Source: Planctomycetes bacterium ADurb.Bin069
Lineage (GTDB): Bacteria > Planctomycetota > UBA8108 > UBA8890 > UBA8898
Length of the DNA: 64,000 bases
Assembly: GCA_002070955.1 (NCBI GenBank)
Contig: MWEK01000006.1
Coordinates: 102,325 to 166,324 of the forward strand
Direction: 5' to 3'
The position numbers and the translations under genes are program-made. The notes below the pieces were generated by a model. That model searched no databases. It was given only the letters and a program-made list of their open reading frames with translations, and was not told the DNA's origin. Of the stretch, positions 47,822 through 55,792 are shown piece by piece (the first letter of the stretch is position 1; every line of letters starts with the position of its first letter).

Positions 47822-47926
47822 CTACTGGGCCGTCTTCGCCTTCGCCTTCAGCTCGCGGACCTTGCGCTTCAGGCGCTCGCGGTTTTTGCGGTGCTTCTTG
47901 ACGGCGAGTTTCTTCTTCTTGTACAT
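47822..47926 (-). CDS. AURKAIP1/COX24-type small basic protein (mS38-like ribosomal protein candidate)
   Basis: A 34-residue, lysine/arginine-rich protein starting MYKKKKLAVKKHRKNRERLK. The pattern K-K-H-R-K-x-R-x-x-x-R-K matches the AURKAIP1/COX24 C-terminal domain (mitochondrial ribosomal protein mS38), which occurs as a short free protein in several bacterial phyla including planctomycetes and Bacteroidota. It is then likely a small-subunit ribosomal protein near the decoding site. It starts at 47926 behind GGAGTG and lies 88 bases after the apbE stop, possibly in the same transcript. A longer in-frame start at 48010 would add 28 unrelated residues and was rejected. Confidence 0.75.
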   Translation of the reverse strand: MYKKKKLAVKKHRKNRERLKRKVRELKAKAKTAQ

Positions 47927-48014
47927 GGTGCGTTCACTCCACAAGCCTTCTCGGCCGAACCGCTCGACGCGGCACCTCGACCGCACCCGAGCGACGGCGC
48001 AACAACCCATGGTA

Positions 48015-49121
48015 CTACTCTTCAGGCTCCGAGGGAAGTTCGCCGAGCGGCATGACCTCGGGAAAATCCCGGCTGCGGTACGGGCGGATCGCGTCTCCCT
48101 CGCGGTGGAGAAACAAAGCGTGCACGCCCGGGAGGCGCTCCAGGAGGGCCAATCCCTCGTCCTTGCCGAGAACGAAGAGCGCCGTCGCCGCGCCGTCCGC
48201 GGTGGTCGCGTCCTTGGCGATCACGGTCACCGACAGGGGTCCGCTCGCCGGCGCGAAGGTGCGCGGATCGAAGATATGGCCGTGGGTCCGTTTTCCCACG
48301 ATGTGCGGGCGCGCGTAGTTGCCGGAAGTGCACACCGCCCCCCGCGCGAGGTAGAAATAACCGTAGAGCGCGCTCGGGCGCTCGGGATGGCGAATCCCGA
48401 TCTTGCGCGAGACCTCGCCTCCGAACACGCGCTGATCGCCGCCCGCATCCACGATGCCCGCCGCGACGCCGCGGGCCTGGAGCAGCTCCACGACCTTGTC
48501 CACGATATAGCCCTTGGCGATGGCGCCGAAACCGAGGCGCGCGCCGCCGGCCAGCTTGCGGCAAAGGGCGCCGTCCTCCTCCAGCGCGAAGGCGCTCAGG
48601 CTGCAGATCGGCCGCAACGGCGCCAGTTCCTCCTCCGAGGGCTCCCTGCCGCGGCGCGCCGCCTCGCGCCACAGTTCGAAGAGCGGTTCCAGCGCGGGGT
48701 TGAATACTCCGCCCGAAACCTCGTTGAGCGCGAAGGATGCCCTCAGCACCGCCGCCAGATGCGGCGGCACGGCCACCGCCTCGCCCGCCGCCGCGCGGTT
48801 GATGGCGCTCGTCGCGCTCTCCGGCCGCCATTCGCTCACCTCGCGTTCGATCGCCTCGACCAGGTCGGCCGCGGCCTGGCTGTCGTCGATGAACGCCGCG
48901 GGACTCCGGTCCCATACGCGCAGTTCGAAGGGCACCCCGCCCATGGGCGGCGGCGACAAGGCGTAGGAGATGTGCCGCCCGCCCGTCGGGGAGAAGCCGG
49001 TCTGGAAAGCGGGCGCCAGGGGCGTCTTGTCGGCGGCGCGGAAATGCCTCACGGCGAGAAAACCGGCGCCCGCGCCCAGCGCGACGCAGATTCCCAGCAG
49101 GAAGGCCTTGAGGCTGCGCAT
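48015..49121 (-). CDS. apbE: FAD:protein FMN transferase
   Basis: A 368-residue membrane-anchored flavin transferase that attaches FMN to threonine in partner proteins, such as NqrB/NqrC or RnfG subunits. Residues 5-23 are a signal anchor (LLGICVALGAGAGFLAV). ApbE motifs are in order: GAIAKGYIVDKV, GIVDAGGDQRV, GHIFDPRT, and DATTADGAATALFVLG, where the aspartate and threonine bind Mg2+ and the flavin diphosphate. The middle region (EAIEREVSEWRPES) is also typical. It begins behind GAGGAG and is divergent from the hyp operon. No known ApbE substrate is in the window. Confidence 0.92.
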   Translation of the reverse strand: MRSLKAFLLGICVALGAGAGFLAVRHFRAADKTPLAPAFQTGFSPTGGRHISYALSPPPMGGVPFELRVWDRSPAAFIDDSQAAADLVEAIEREVSEWRPESATSAINRAAAGEAVAVPPHLAAVLRASFALNEVSGGVFNPALEPLFELWREAARRGREPSEEELAPLRPICSLSAFALEEDGALCRKLAGGARLGFGAIAKGYIVDKVVELLQARGVAAGIVDAGGDQRVFGGEVSRKIGIRHPERPSALYGYFYLARGAVCTSGNYARPHIVGKRTHGHIFDPRTFAPASGPLSVTVIAKDATTADGAATALFVLGKDEGLALLERLPGVHALFLHREGDAIRPYRSRDFPEVMPLGELPSEPEE

Positions 49122-49183
49122 GCGAGGGTCTCCTCACGGCATCTTCGCGCACGACGTGCCGGGACGCAAGGCCGCGCCGCGTG

Positions 49184-49212
49184 TTGACGCGGCCCCTTCA
49201 CGGTCGCAGAAT
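49184..49212 (+). promoter_or_regulatory. Promoter of the hypABCD operon
   Basis: TTGACG at 49184-49189 and CAGAAT at 49207-49212 with a 17-base spacer. The hypA start at 49229 follows GAGGAGG. Confidence 0.5.
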
Positions 49213-49228
49213 AGCCCGAGGAGGACGC

Positions 49229-49573
49229 ATGCACGAGGCCAGCATCGCCCAGAGCATTCTCGATATCGCGGCGCGACACGCCGACGGCGCGCGGGGCGGG
49301 CGCATCACGAGCATCACGGTGACCGTGGGCGCCCTCGCCGCGGTGGAGCCCGAATGCCTGCGCTTCGCCTTCGAGGCTCTGGCCCGGGGAACCGGCGCCG
49401 AGCACGCGACCCTCGAGATCCGCGAAGACGAGGGGCGGGGCGCCTGCCGCGCCTGCGGCGCCGAGTTCGCGGTCACGGAGTTTCTGCCTCTGTGCGCGCG
49501 CTGCGGATCGCCGGAGGTCCATGTCTCGGGCGGCGACGCGCTCACCGTCGACAGCATGGAAATCGAGCCGTGA
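49229..49573 (+). CDS. hypA: Hydrogenase nickel incorporation protein HypA
   Basis: A 114-residue nickel chaperone that helps HypB load nickel into [NiFe]-hydrogenase large subunits (or urease). The start MHEASIAQSI carries the conserved His2 that binds nickel. The zinc site is two CxxC pairs, CRACGAEF and LCARCGSPE. The length is typical of the family. It is the first gene of the operon, preceded by a TTGACG/CAGAAT promoter and GAGGAGG, and ends in GTGA overlap with hypB. Confidence 0.93.
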   Translation: MHEASIAQSILDIAARHADGARGGRITSITVTVGALAAVEPECLRFAFEALARGTGAEHATLEIREDEGRGACRACGAEFAVTEFLPLCARCGSPEVHVSGGDALTVDSMEIEP

Positions 49574-50238
49574 AGATCAGAATCGTGCAGAGCATCCTGG
49601 CGGACAACACGCGCTTGGCGGCGCGCACCCGCGAGCTTCTCGGCGCGCGCCGCGTCCTGGCTGTCAACATGATGAGCAGCCCCGGCGCGGGCAAGACCAC
49701 CGTCTTGGAAAGAACCCTGCCGTACCTGAAGGAGCGCCACGGTCTGTCCGCCGGGGTGATCGAGGGCGACGTCGAGGGCAGCGAGGACGGCCTCAGAATC
49801 GAGCGCCTGGGCGTGCCGGTGGTTCAGCTCAACACGCGCGGGGCGTGCCACCTCGATGCGTCCATGGTGGCCGCGGCCCTGGAGGATCTTCCGGCCGAAG
49901 GGTTGGATCTGATCGTCATCGAAAACGTCGGGAACCTGGTGTGCCCCGCCGGATTCGACCTCGGCGAGGACCTGCGCGTCGTCGTTCTGAGCATTCCGGA
50001 GGGCGATGACAAACCCTCCAAGTACCCGGCCATCTTCAAGAAGGCGGACGCGCTTCTTATCAACAAGATCGATCTGGCGCACCACGTGCGGTTTCAGCGG
50101 GAGCGCGTGCACGCCGTGAGCCGGCGCCTCGCGCCCGCCGTCCGGATCATGGAACTCGCCGCCGCGACGGGAGAGGGCGTGGCCGCCTTCGGCGATTATC
50201 TCGCGCAAGCGGCGCACGCCAAGAAAGAGAGGCGCTGA
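49570..50238 (+). CDS. hypB: Hydrogenase maturation GTPase HypB
   Basis: A 222-residue GTPase that delivers nickel with HypA. It starts at the GTG at 49570, overlapping the hypA stop by four bases. The P-loop is SSPGAGKTT; the metal/switch segments are VIEGDVEGSEDG and IENVGNLVCPAGFDLG (with the zinc/nickel-binding cysteine) and the guanine-specificity motif is NKIDLA. The N-terminal histidine-rich nickel-storage region of some HypB proteins is absent, so this is the short form. The hypC gene follows after three bases. Confidence 0.93.
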   Translation: MKIRIVQSILADNTRLAARTRELLGARRVLAVNMMSSPGAGKTTVLERTLPYLKERHGLSAGVIEGDVEGSEDGLRIERLGVPVVQLNTRGACHLDASMVAAALEDLPAEGLDLIVIENVGNLVCPAGFDLGEDLRVVVLSIPEGDDKPSKYPAIFKKADALLINKIDLAHHVRFQRERVHAVSRRLAPAVRIMELAAATGEGVAAFGDYLAQAAHAKKERR

Positions 50239-50241
50239 GCC

Positions 50242-50475
50242 GTGTGCGTCGCTTTTCCCATGCGGGTCACGGCGGTGACCGGCGACCGCGGCCGGGTCGC
50301 TCTCGGGGATGTCGAGCAGGAGGTGAGCTTGGAACTGCTCGATAACGTCGCGGTGGGGGACTACGTGATCGTGCACGCCGGCTTCGCGCTGCAGACGCTT
50401 GACCGGGGCGAAGCCGCCGAGACGCTCGCCATGCTCGGCGCGTTGACGCGGCCCGAGGAAGAGCCGGCCCCGTGA
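50242..50475 (+). CDS. hypC: Hydrogenase maturation chaperone HypC
   Basis: A 77-residue chaperone that carries the Fe(CN)2CO unit with HypD to the hydrogenase large subunit. It starts at GTG (50242) to read MCVAFPMRV; Cys2, the ligand of the iron unit, is present. It is typical in length (70-95) and sits four bases after hypB and overlaps hypD by four. Confidence 0.92.
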   Translation: MCVAFPMRVTAVTGDRGRVALGDVEQEVSLELLDNVAVGDYVIVHAGFALQTLDRGEAAETLAMLGALTRPEEEPAP

Positions 50476-51563
50476 AGTATGTGAGCGAGTTCCGCGCCAA
50501 GGCCTTCATCGAGGCGCTGCTCGGGGAGATCGCGAAGGAGGCCGCCTCGGGAATCCGCCGCACCTTCATGGAGGTGTGCGGAACCCATACCGCCGCCATC
50601 GCGCGCGGCGGCTTGAAGCGCCTTCTGCCCGCCGCGATCAAGCTGGTGTCCGGCCCCGGCTGTCCGGTGTGCGTGACGTCGACGGCCTACATCGATGCGG
50701 CCATGGCGCGCGCCCTGCGCCCGGAGGTCACGATCGCCACCTTCGGCGACATGCTGCGTGTGCCCGGATCGGCGGGGACGCTGGAGGCGGCGAAGGCCCG
50801 CGGCGCCGACGTGCGCGTCGTTCTGTCCGTGCTGGAGGCCCTCGCCATGGCGCGCGAGCGGCCCGACCGCAGGGTGGTGTTTCTCGGCATCGGCTTCGAG
50901 ACGACCGCGCCGACGACGGCGGCGGCGCTGGCGCGGGCGCGCGCCGAGGGTATCGGGAATTTTCTGGTGGCCTCGGCGCACAAGACGATGCCCGCCGCGA
51001 TGCGCGCCCTGGCCGCGGACCCTGCCGTGGCGGTGGAGGGCTACATCTGTCCGGGGCACGTCTGCACCGTGGCGGGCTTGGCGCCCTTCGCGCCCCTTGT
51101 GGAGGAGTTCGGGATTCCGGCGGCGATCGCGGGGTTCGAGCCCACCGATGTCCTGGCGGCGGTGCTGGCCCTCATCAAGCAGCGCAACCGCGGCGAAAGC
51201 CGTCTCGAAAACCTGTACCGCCGGTCGGTGCGCCCCGAGGGCAACCCGAAAGCGCGGCGGCTGGTCGCGTCGGTGTTCGAGCCGGCCGACGCTTGGTGGC
51301 GGGGCCTGGGGGTGCTTCCCGGAAGCGGCCTTGCGCTGCGCCGGGAGTATGCGGCGCACGATGCCGACGCGGTGCTGCCCGTGGCGGCGGAGGCGCCGCG
51401 CGAACCCGCGGGCTGCCGCTGCGCCGATGTTCTCAAGGGCATCATCGAACCCAAGGACTGCCCGCTCTTCGGAGAAGCCTGCGCGCCCGATCGGCCCATC
51501 GGCGCCTGCATGGTGTCGTCGGAGGGCGCGTGCCACGCGGCGCACCGCTGGGACCGGTCGTAG
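50472..51563 (+). CDS. hypD: Hydrogenase maturation protein HypD
   Basis: A 363-residue protein that builds the Fe(CN)2CO cofactor on HypC. It starts at GTG (50472). Conserved cysteine-containing motifs are all present: MEVCGTHTAA, GPGCPVCVTS, PGHVCTVAGL, and the C-terminal 4Fe-4S site CRCADVLKG with KDCPLFGEAC. It is normally followed by hypE; here a NUDIX gene follows after 25 bases and neither hypE nor hypF nor any hydrogenase subunit is present in the window. Confidence 0.93.
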   Translation: MKYVSEFRAKAFIEALLGEIAKEAASGIRRTFMEVCGTHTAAIARGGLKRLLPAAIKLVSGPGCPVCVTSTAYIDAAMARALRPEVTIATFGDMLRVPGSAGTLEAAKARGADVRVVLSVLEALAMARERPDRRVVFLGIGFETTAPTTAAALARARAEGIGNFLVASAHKTMPAAMRALAADPAVAVEGYICPGHVCTVAGLAPFAPLVEEFGIPAAIAGFEPTDVLAAVLALIKQRNRGESRLENLYRRSVRPEGNPKARRLVASVFEPADAWWRGLGVLPGSGLALRREYAAHDADAVLPVAAEAPREPAGCRCADVLKGIIEPKDCPLFGEACAPDRPIGACMVSSEGACHAAHRWDRS

Positions 51564-51588
51564 GGCGGCTGAAGGAAGGGGGCGGCGG

Positions 51589-52116
51589 ATGGAAAGCGGC
51601 GAGCCCCGCGTGATCGCGCTGGGAAGACACCTGCGTTTCGTCGAGCGGAAGGGCTGGGAATACATCGACCGCCCGGGCATCGGCGGCATCGTCATGATCG
51701 CGCCGGTGACGGACGACGGGAAGCTCGTTCTCGTGGAGCAGTACCGCCCGCCCGTCGCGGCGCGGGTCATCGAGCTGCCCGCTGGCCTGGTGGGCGACGA
51801 GGCCGGCAAGGAGGATGAAGGGTTGTACGCGGGCGCGCGGCGCGAGCTTCTGGAGGAGACCGGCTACGAGGCCGGCGAGCTGGTCCGGATCGGCGCGGGT
51901 CCGATCTCGCCCGGACTTTCGGACGAGTACCTCAACGTCTTCGTCGCGCGCAAGCTCCGCAAGGTGGCGCCCGGCGGCGGCGACGCCAAGGAATCCATCG
52001 AGGTGCACGAAGTCCCCATCCCCGAGCTTCCCGCCTTCCTGGCGGCCAAGGAGCGCGCCGGGCGCATGGTCGACCTGAAGATCTTCACGGGGCTTTACTT
52101 CGCGGAGCGGGGATAG
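51589..52116 (+). CDS. NUDIX hydrolase (ADP-ribose pyrophosphatase-like)
   Basis: A 175-residue nucleoside-diphosphate-sugar hydrolase. The NUDIX box is AGARRELLEETGYEAGEL, with the catalytic RE-x2-EE-x-G residues intact. The preceding segment (LVLVEQYRPPV then VIELPAGLV) and the later PGLSDEYLNVFVA are typical of ADP-ribose pyrophosphatases of the NudF type. The start at 51589 follows GGAAGGGGGCGG. It is likely the last gene of the hyp operon transcript, 25 bases after hypD. Real substrate is unknown. Confidence 0.88.
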   Translation: MESGEPRVIALGRHLRFVERKGWEYIDRPGIGGIVMIAPVTDDGKLVLVEQYRPPVAARVIELPAGLVGDEAGKEDEGLYAGARRELLEETGYEAGELVRIGAGPISPGLSDEYLNVFVARKLRKVAPGGGDAKESIEVHEVPIPELPAFLAAKERAGRMVDLKIFTGLYFAERG

Positions 52117-52152
52117 CTGGTCCGGGCGCCGGCCTCCGCGCTCCGGCCGCCT

Positions 52153-52172
52153 CGCGCCGCGGAAGCGGCGCG
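52153..52172. terminator. Hairpin between convergent NUDIX and glycosidase-like genes
   Basis: CGCGCCGC (52153-52160) and GCGGCGCG (52165-52172) pair perfectly around a GGAA tetraloop. It lies between two convergent stop codons. No T-tract. Confidence 0.5.
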
Positions 52173-52177
52173 CGTCC

Positions 52178-55100
52178 TCACCTCAGCGCGGCCTCCACCT
52201 CGCGGGCGTCGTCTCGCGCGAATTGCGCGTCCGCGCCCCCCGGATGGATGGCGTAGCGCAGGCGCATCTTCCCCTCGGCGCGGCTGTTGAAGCCGATGCC
52301 GCCCCAGTCGCGCGCATCCCAGTAGGTAAGGCTCCCCGCGTCCCCGAGCAGCGTGCAACTGTGGGCCCACGAAGGGGCCCGGACGGCGTACCAACGGGCG
52401 ACGGCGCCGTTCACGCCCTCGCCATCGCCGGCGCCGTCCACCGTGGCGCGGGCGCCGGCATCCGTCGCGAATTCCCCGGCCCGCAGGTAGTACGCCCGGC
52501 TCGGCGCGCACCGGAAACCCTTCGGGAGGGCGATTTCGACCTCGAAGAACCGGGGGTAAAATTCGTAGCGCTTCTCGTAGGCGATGCCGGCCTCGAGTCG
52601 TTTCTTGACCATGATCACCGTCCGCACGGGTCCGGCCTCGAGCACTCGGAACTCCTCCACTCCCCCGGGTTCCTCGGTCCAACCGGTTTCGCGGGACGAA
52701 ACGATGAGCTTCGAGATGAAGGGCGCGGCGGCGGCTCCGCCTTCCAGGGCGGCGAGGTCCACCAGCACGCCGTTTTCGAAGCGCGCCCCGTAAGTCTCGG
52801 CGGCGATGGTGCTCGTCGCGCTCCGCCACATCGTCGCCGGCGGCGGGAACAGCCTCGCGGGGCTCTCGGAGGGGTTGCAGCGAAGGACGATGCGCGCCGG
52901 CGCCGGGCCGGGCCCTCCCAGGAGGACCAGCACGGCGCCCGCGATCGCCTGAGCGGGCAGGCCGTCGGCCCGCGCCGACGCGGGGTCGATCTCCTCCGGG
53001 CAGGGAACGGCGACGGGAAGCCCGCGCCACGGGATCGCTTCCGCCGCGAGGGCGCGCTCGAGCACGAAGCGCCAGCGCCGCGCATCGGGTGCGACGGCGA
53101 GGGCGGCCTCCGCCGCGTTGTTTTGGGTGCAAAGCTCGCGCACGGCGCCGGTTCGATTCACCGCGGCGGCGATGCGCCGCTCGCCGTCCAGCGGCCCGCT
53201 GTCGATGCGTTGGGAAACCGCGCGCTCCTCTCCGGACGCGAGGGCGAGGGTGTGGGACGCCAGCAGCCGCTCCGGCGCCATCGCGTCGGCGAAGAACTCG
53301 AGGGCGATCCCGTCGGCCGGCGCCGCGCCGATATTGCGGAGGAACGCCGTCGCCGTGACCGGGGCGCCTTGGGCCGCCGCGGGCGGGTCGACGACGACGC
53401 GCTCGACAACGAGGTCGGGCAGCGCCGCCGCCTTGCCGCAAAGGAGCTCGAGCCTCGCGGCCGTCGCGAAGGGCCCGAGGAGGAGAGCTTCCCCGTCGCG
53501 GCGGCAGGGCGCCGCCGCGGCGCGCTCGCCCGCCGCGTCGAGGCTGTAGGCCCGGACGACGGCCGGATCCCAGGCCGGCGCGAAACGGTGGAGCTCCAGG
53601 CGGAGGGGGGCGGCGCAGGGCTGCGTGTTGACGCGGAGCTTCTCGGCCCCCTCGGCGCGGGCGCAATACTCGACGCCGTCTCCTTCGAAATACCAGAAGC
53701 CCTCGCCCGCGATGGCCGTGACCGCGCGGCCGTTCTCCAGCACGCGGTGCTGCCGGATCCGGGGGCCCTCGACGGCGAAGCCGTTGGTGGGAAGGACGAG
53801 GGTTTGCCCCGATCGCCGGAGCGGGTAGGGCTCGGCGCCGAAGTTGACGATGACTTCGGTGCCGTCGGAGAAGATCGTTCGCTGGACGTCGTGCTTCGCG
53901 TCCAGGAACTCGTGCGCCAGCATCTCGGCGCCGGCGATGGCCTCATGCAGGGGGCACGTCACCCGGTACGCGCGCAGGAACCTCGCGCGATCGGCGTGCC
54001 ACGACCCCTCGCGGTCCGCCCAAAGAAGCGGGATCGTGCCGTAGAGGATGTTGAAGGCATCCTTCTTGTCCGCGATCTCGGGGGCGGCCTCCCGGAGCCA
54101 GTCGCTCGCGTCGCCCCAGTACCAGGTCGAGACGATACAGTCGTGGAAGACGAGTTCCCAGAGCGGCGCGCGCCAGGCGTGGCCGATGCCCCAGCGTTCG
54201 TAGGCGCTCCATTCCGCGTGCCTTTCGCCCCAGGGGCTTGTGAAGGAGTCGGTCTTGCTCTTCGGGTGAATGAGGTGCCCCGCGGGCCAGGAGTACCAGC
54301 CGCCGCTCATCATGCCCTCGATGTAATCGAGGTGGGGGACGCCCCACCAGACACCGTGCTCGCCGCCGGCGACCAGGCCGAGGGAGCGGACGTAAGCCAG
54401 AAGCGTCTCGCCGCGGCGGCGTTTGTCCGCGCGCGTCAGGGGATGCTCCGGGTCGCGGCATTCGTAGAGCGCCTCGGCGGTGGTGACATCGATAAACCGG
54501 GCGAGGAACGGAATCTCCGAGAGCGCCTTGGGGATGACGGCGCGCGCGGCGCGTTCCCAGAGAGCGGGGCAGCGCTTCATGTACTGCGTCTGCTTGTCCC
54601 AGGTGAGCCACGCGGTCATGCGCTCGCCGTCGGCCTTGAGGACCGCCGCGCCGGGAAGCTCGTCGTGTCGGGCATCGATGCCCCTGCCGCTCTCCAGGGG
54701 CAGGATATCGGTGTAGTTGTCGTACTCGCCGGTTAGATACCCGAGGGCGTTGATGGCGCGGATGTCTTCGGCGGACGCGCGGCCGTTGATCAGCATCTTT
54801 TCGACGCCGGCGGCCTTGGCCTCGCGCGCGAAGGCCAGGCCGGCGCCGCCCCATACGTCCGGCGCGCCGAAAAGGCGCGCGACGTTGGGGTTCGCCGCGG
54901 TTTTCCGGGCGAGCGTGACCAGCAGGCCCTGCCCGGCGGCGTATTCGCGGTAGGCCTTGGCGAGCGCCACGTGGGAGCCCCGGTGGACGAAGCGGTAGAT
55001 GAGCTTCCGCGGCGCGCCGAAAGCGTCCATGGACGGCCGCCAGAAGACGCGGGGCGCGGCCAGTTCGCGGCCGGCGCGGCGGCAAGCGGTCATCTGCACC

Positions 55101-55657
55101 GCCGCGTCGTCGCTCGTTTCCAGGATTAAGGCGTAGCCGAATCCCCGCGCGAGGTCGCACAGGCCGACCCAGGGCATGTCGAGGCGGTCGGCGTCGAACC
55201 ACGTTTTCGGAAAGGGGGCGCAGTCCAGGGGGTAGAGGTGGCCGTTGCAGTAATCGGACACGGCTAGAACCGCGGCGGGCGTGTCCAGGACGAGCGCCTC
55301 CGGGAAGGCGAACCCGGCCATGGGGCTGTCGCGGCGGGCGGCATCGATCTCGATGGCGAGATCGGCGCCGCGCAACTCCAGCGTGACTTTCACGGTGTCG
55401 AGCCCCGCGCCCCTTGCCCCCAAGTCGACCTCGAAGGCGATGCGGTGTTCCGCGCCCTGGAGGCCGCGGAAGCGCGGCGCGCCTTGGGGCCGCGCCGGGA
55501 TTGCTTGCGTGTAGGTATAGCCGGCAAGCTTGTCGGCGACAGAGAACCTGCCCGCGTCGGGGTCGATGCGGACGGCGAGCCTGTCGTTCTCCAGGATTGA
55601 TTCGGCGCCCACGCCGAGGCCGGACAGAAGCAGGGCGAAGGGCATCGCGGCGCGCAT
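52178..55657 (-). CDS. Large secreted glycosidase-like protein with CARDB-like domain
   Basis: A 1159-residue exported protein with a signal peptide (residues 1-18). The start at 55657 follows GGAGGGAGG. Residues about 25-180 form a beta-sandwich domain, and about 190-650 an apparent TIM-barrel region, with segments such as EKMLINGRASAEDIRAINAL, GYLTGEYDNYTDI, GGEHGVWWGVPHLDYIEG and HDCIVSTWYWGDASDW. A CARDB-like domain (LPDLVVERVVVDPPAAAQGA) lies at about 775-880, and a C-terminal beta-rich domain ends the protein. The overall plan recalls uncharacterised alpha-galactosidase/GH-clan proteins of PVC bacteria; no catalytic residues can be named with certainty. It is divergent from the next, equally uncharacterised, glycosidase-like gene. 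Confidence 0.62.
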   Translation of the reverse strand: MRAAMPFALLLSGLGVGAESILENDRLAVRIDPDAGRFSVADKLAGYTYTQAIPARPQGAPRFRGLQGAEHRIAFEVDLGARGAGLDTVKVTLELRGADLAIEIDAARRDSPMAGFAFPEALVLDTPAAVLAVSDYCNGHLYPLDCAPFPKTWFDADRLDMPWVGLCDLARGFGYALILETSDDAAVQMTACRRAGRELAAPRVFWRPSMDAFGAPRKLIYRFVHRGSHVALAKAYREYAAGQGLLVTLARKTAANPNVARLFGAPDVWGGAGLAFAREAKAAGVEKMLINGRASAEDIRAINALGYLTGEYDNYTDILPLESGRGIDARHDELPGAAVLKADGERMTAWLTWDKQTQYMKRCPALWERAARAVIPKALSEIPFLARFIDVTTAEALYECRDPEHPLTRADKRRRGETLLAYVRSLGLVAGGEHGVWWGVPHLDYIEGMMSGGWYSWPAGHLIHPKSKTDSFTSPWGERHAEWSAYERWGIGHAWRAPLWELVFHDCIVSTWYWGDASDWLREAAPEIADKKDAFNILYGTIPLLWADREGSWHADRARFLRAYRVTCPLHEAIAGAEMLAHEFLDAKHDVQRTIFSDGTEVIVNFGAEPYPLRRSGQTLVLPTNGFAVEGPRIRQHRVLENGRAVTAIAGEGFWYFEGDGVEYCARAEGAEKLRVNTQPCAAPLRLELHRFAPAWDPAVVRAYSLDAAGERAAAAPCRRDGEALLLGPFATAARLELLCGKAAALPDLVVERVVVDPPAAAQGAPVTATAFLRNIGAAPADGIALEFFADAMAPERLLASHTLALASGEERAVSQRIDSGPLDGERRIAAAVNRTGAVRELCTQNNAAEAALAVAPDARRWRFVLERALAAEAIPWRGLPVAVPCPEEIDPASARADGLPAQAIAGAVLVLLGGPGPAPARIVLRCNPSESPARLFPPPATMWRSATSTIAAETYGARFENGVLVDLAALEGGAAAAPFISKLIVSSRETGWTEEPGGVEEFRVLEAGPVRTVIMVKKRLEAGIAYEKRYEFYPRFFEVEIALPKGFRCAPSRAYYLRAGEFATDAGARATVDGAGDGEGVNGAVARWYAVRAPSWAHSCTLLGDAGSLTYWDARDWGGIGFNSRAEGKMRLRYAIHPGGADAQFARDDAREVEAALR

Positions 55658-55756
55658 GGCATCCTCCCTCCGGACGCGGGCATCGTACCCCCTCCGGTTG
55701 GCCGGAGCCAGACGCCGGAATTCACCCGCCGAAGCGGCCGGCGCCCAAGAGGCGCG

Positions 55757-55786
55757 TTGCCGCCGCTCCGAAGACCGAGTTACAAT
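55757..55786 (+). promoter_or_regulatory. Promoter of the 705-residue glycosidase-like gene, start site at the ATG
   Basis: TTGCCG at 55757-55762 and TACAAT at 55781-55786 with an 18-base spacer. The ATG at 55793 starts six bases after the -10 box and no ribosome site is present, so the mRNA would be leaderless. Going the other way, a TACGAT at 55682-55687 may serve the minus-strand gene. Confidence 0.62.
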
Positions 55787-55792
55787 GACGCC

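Noticed and set aside
52223..54736. An 837-residue plus-strand frame opposite the 1159-residue glycosidase-like gene
   Set aside because: Its composition is typical of shadow frames, and the minus-strand protein has signal peptide, ribosome site and domain structure.
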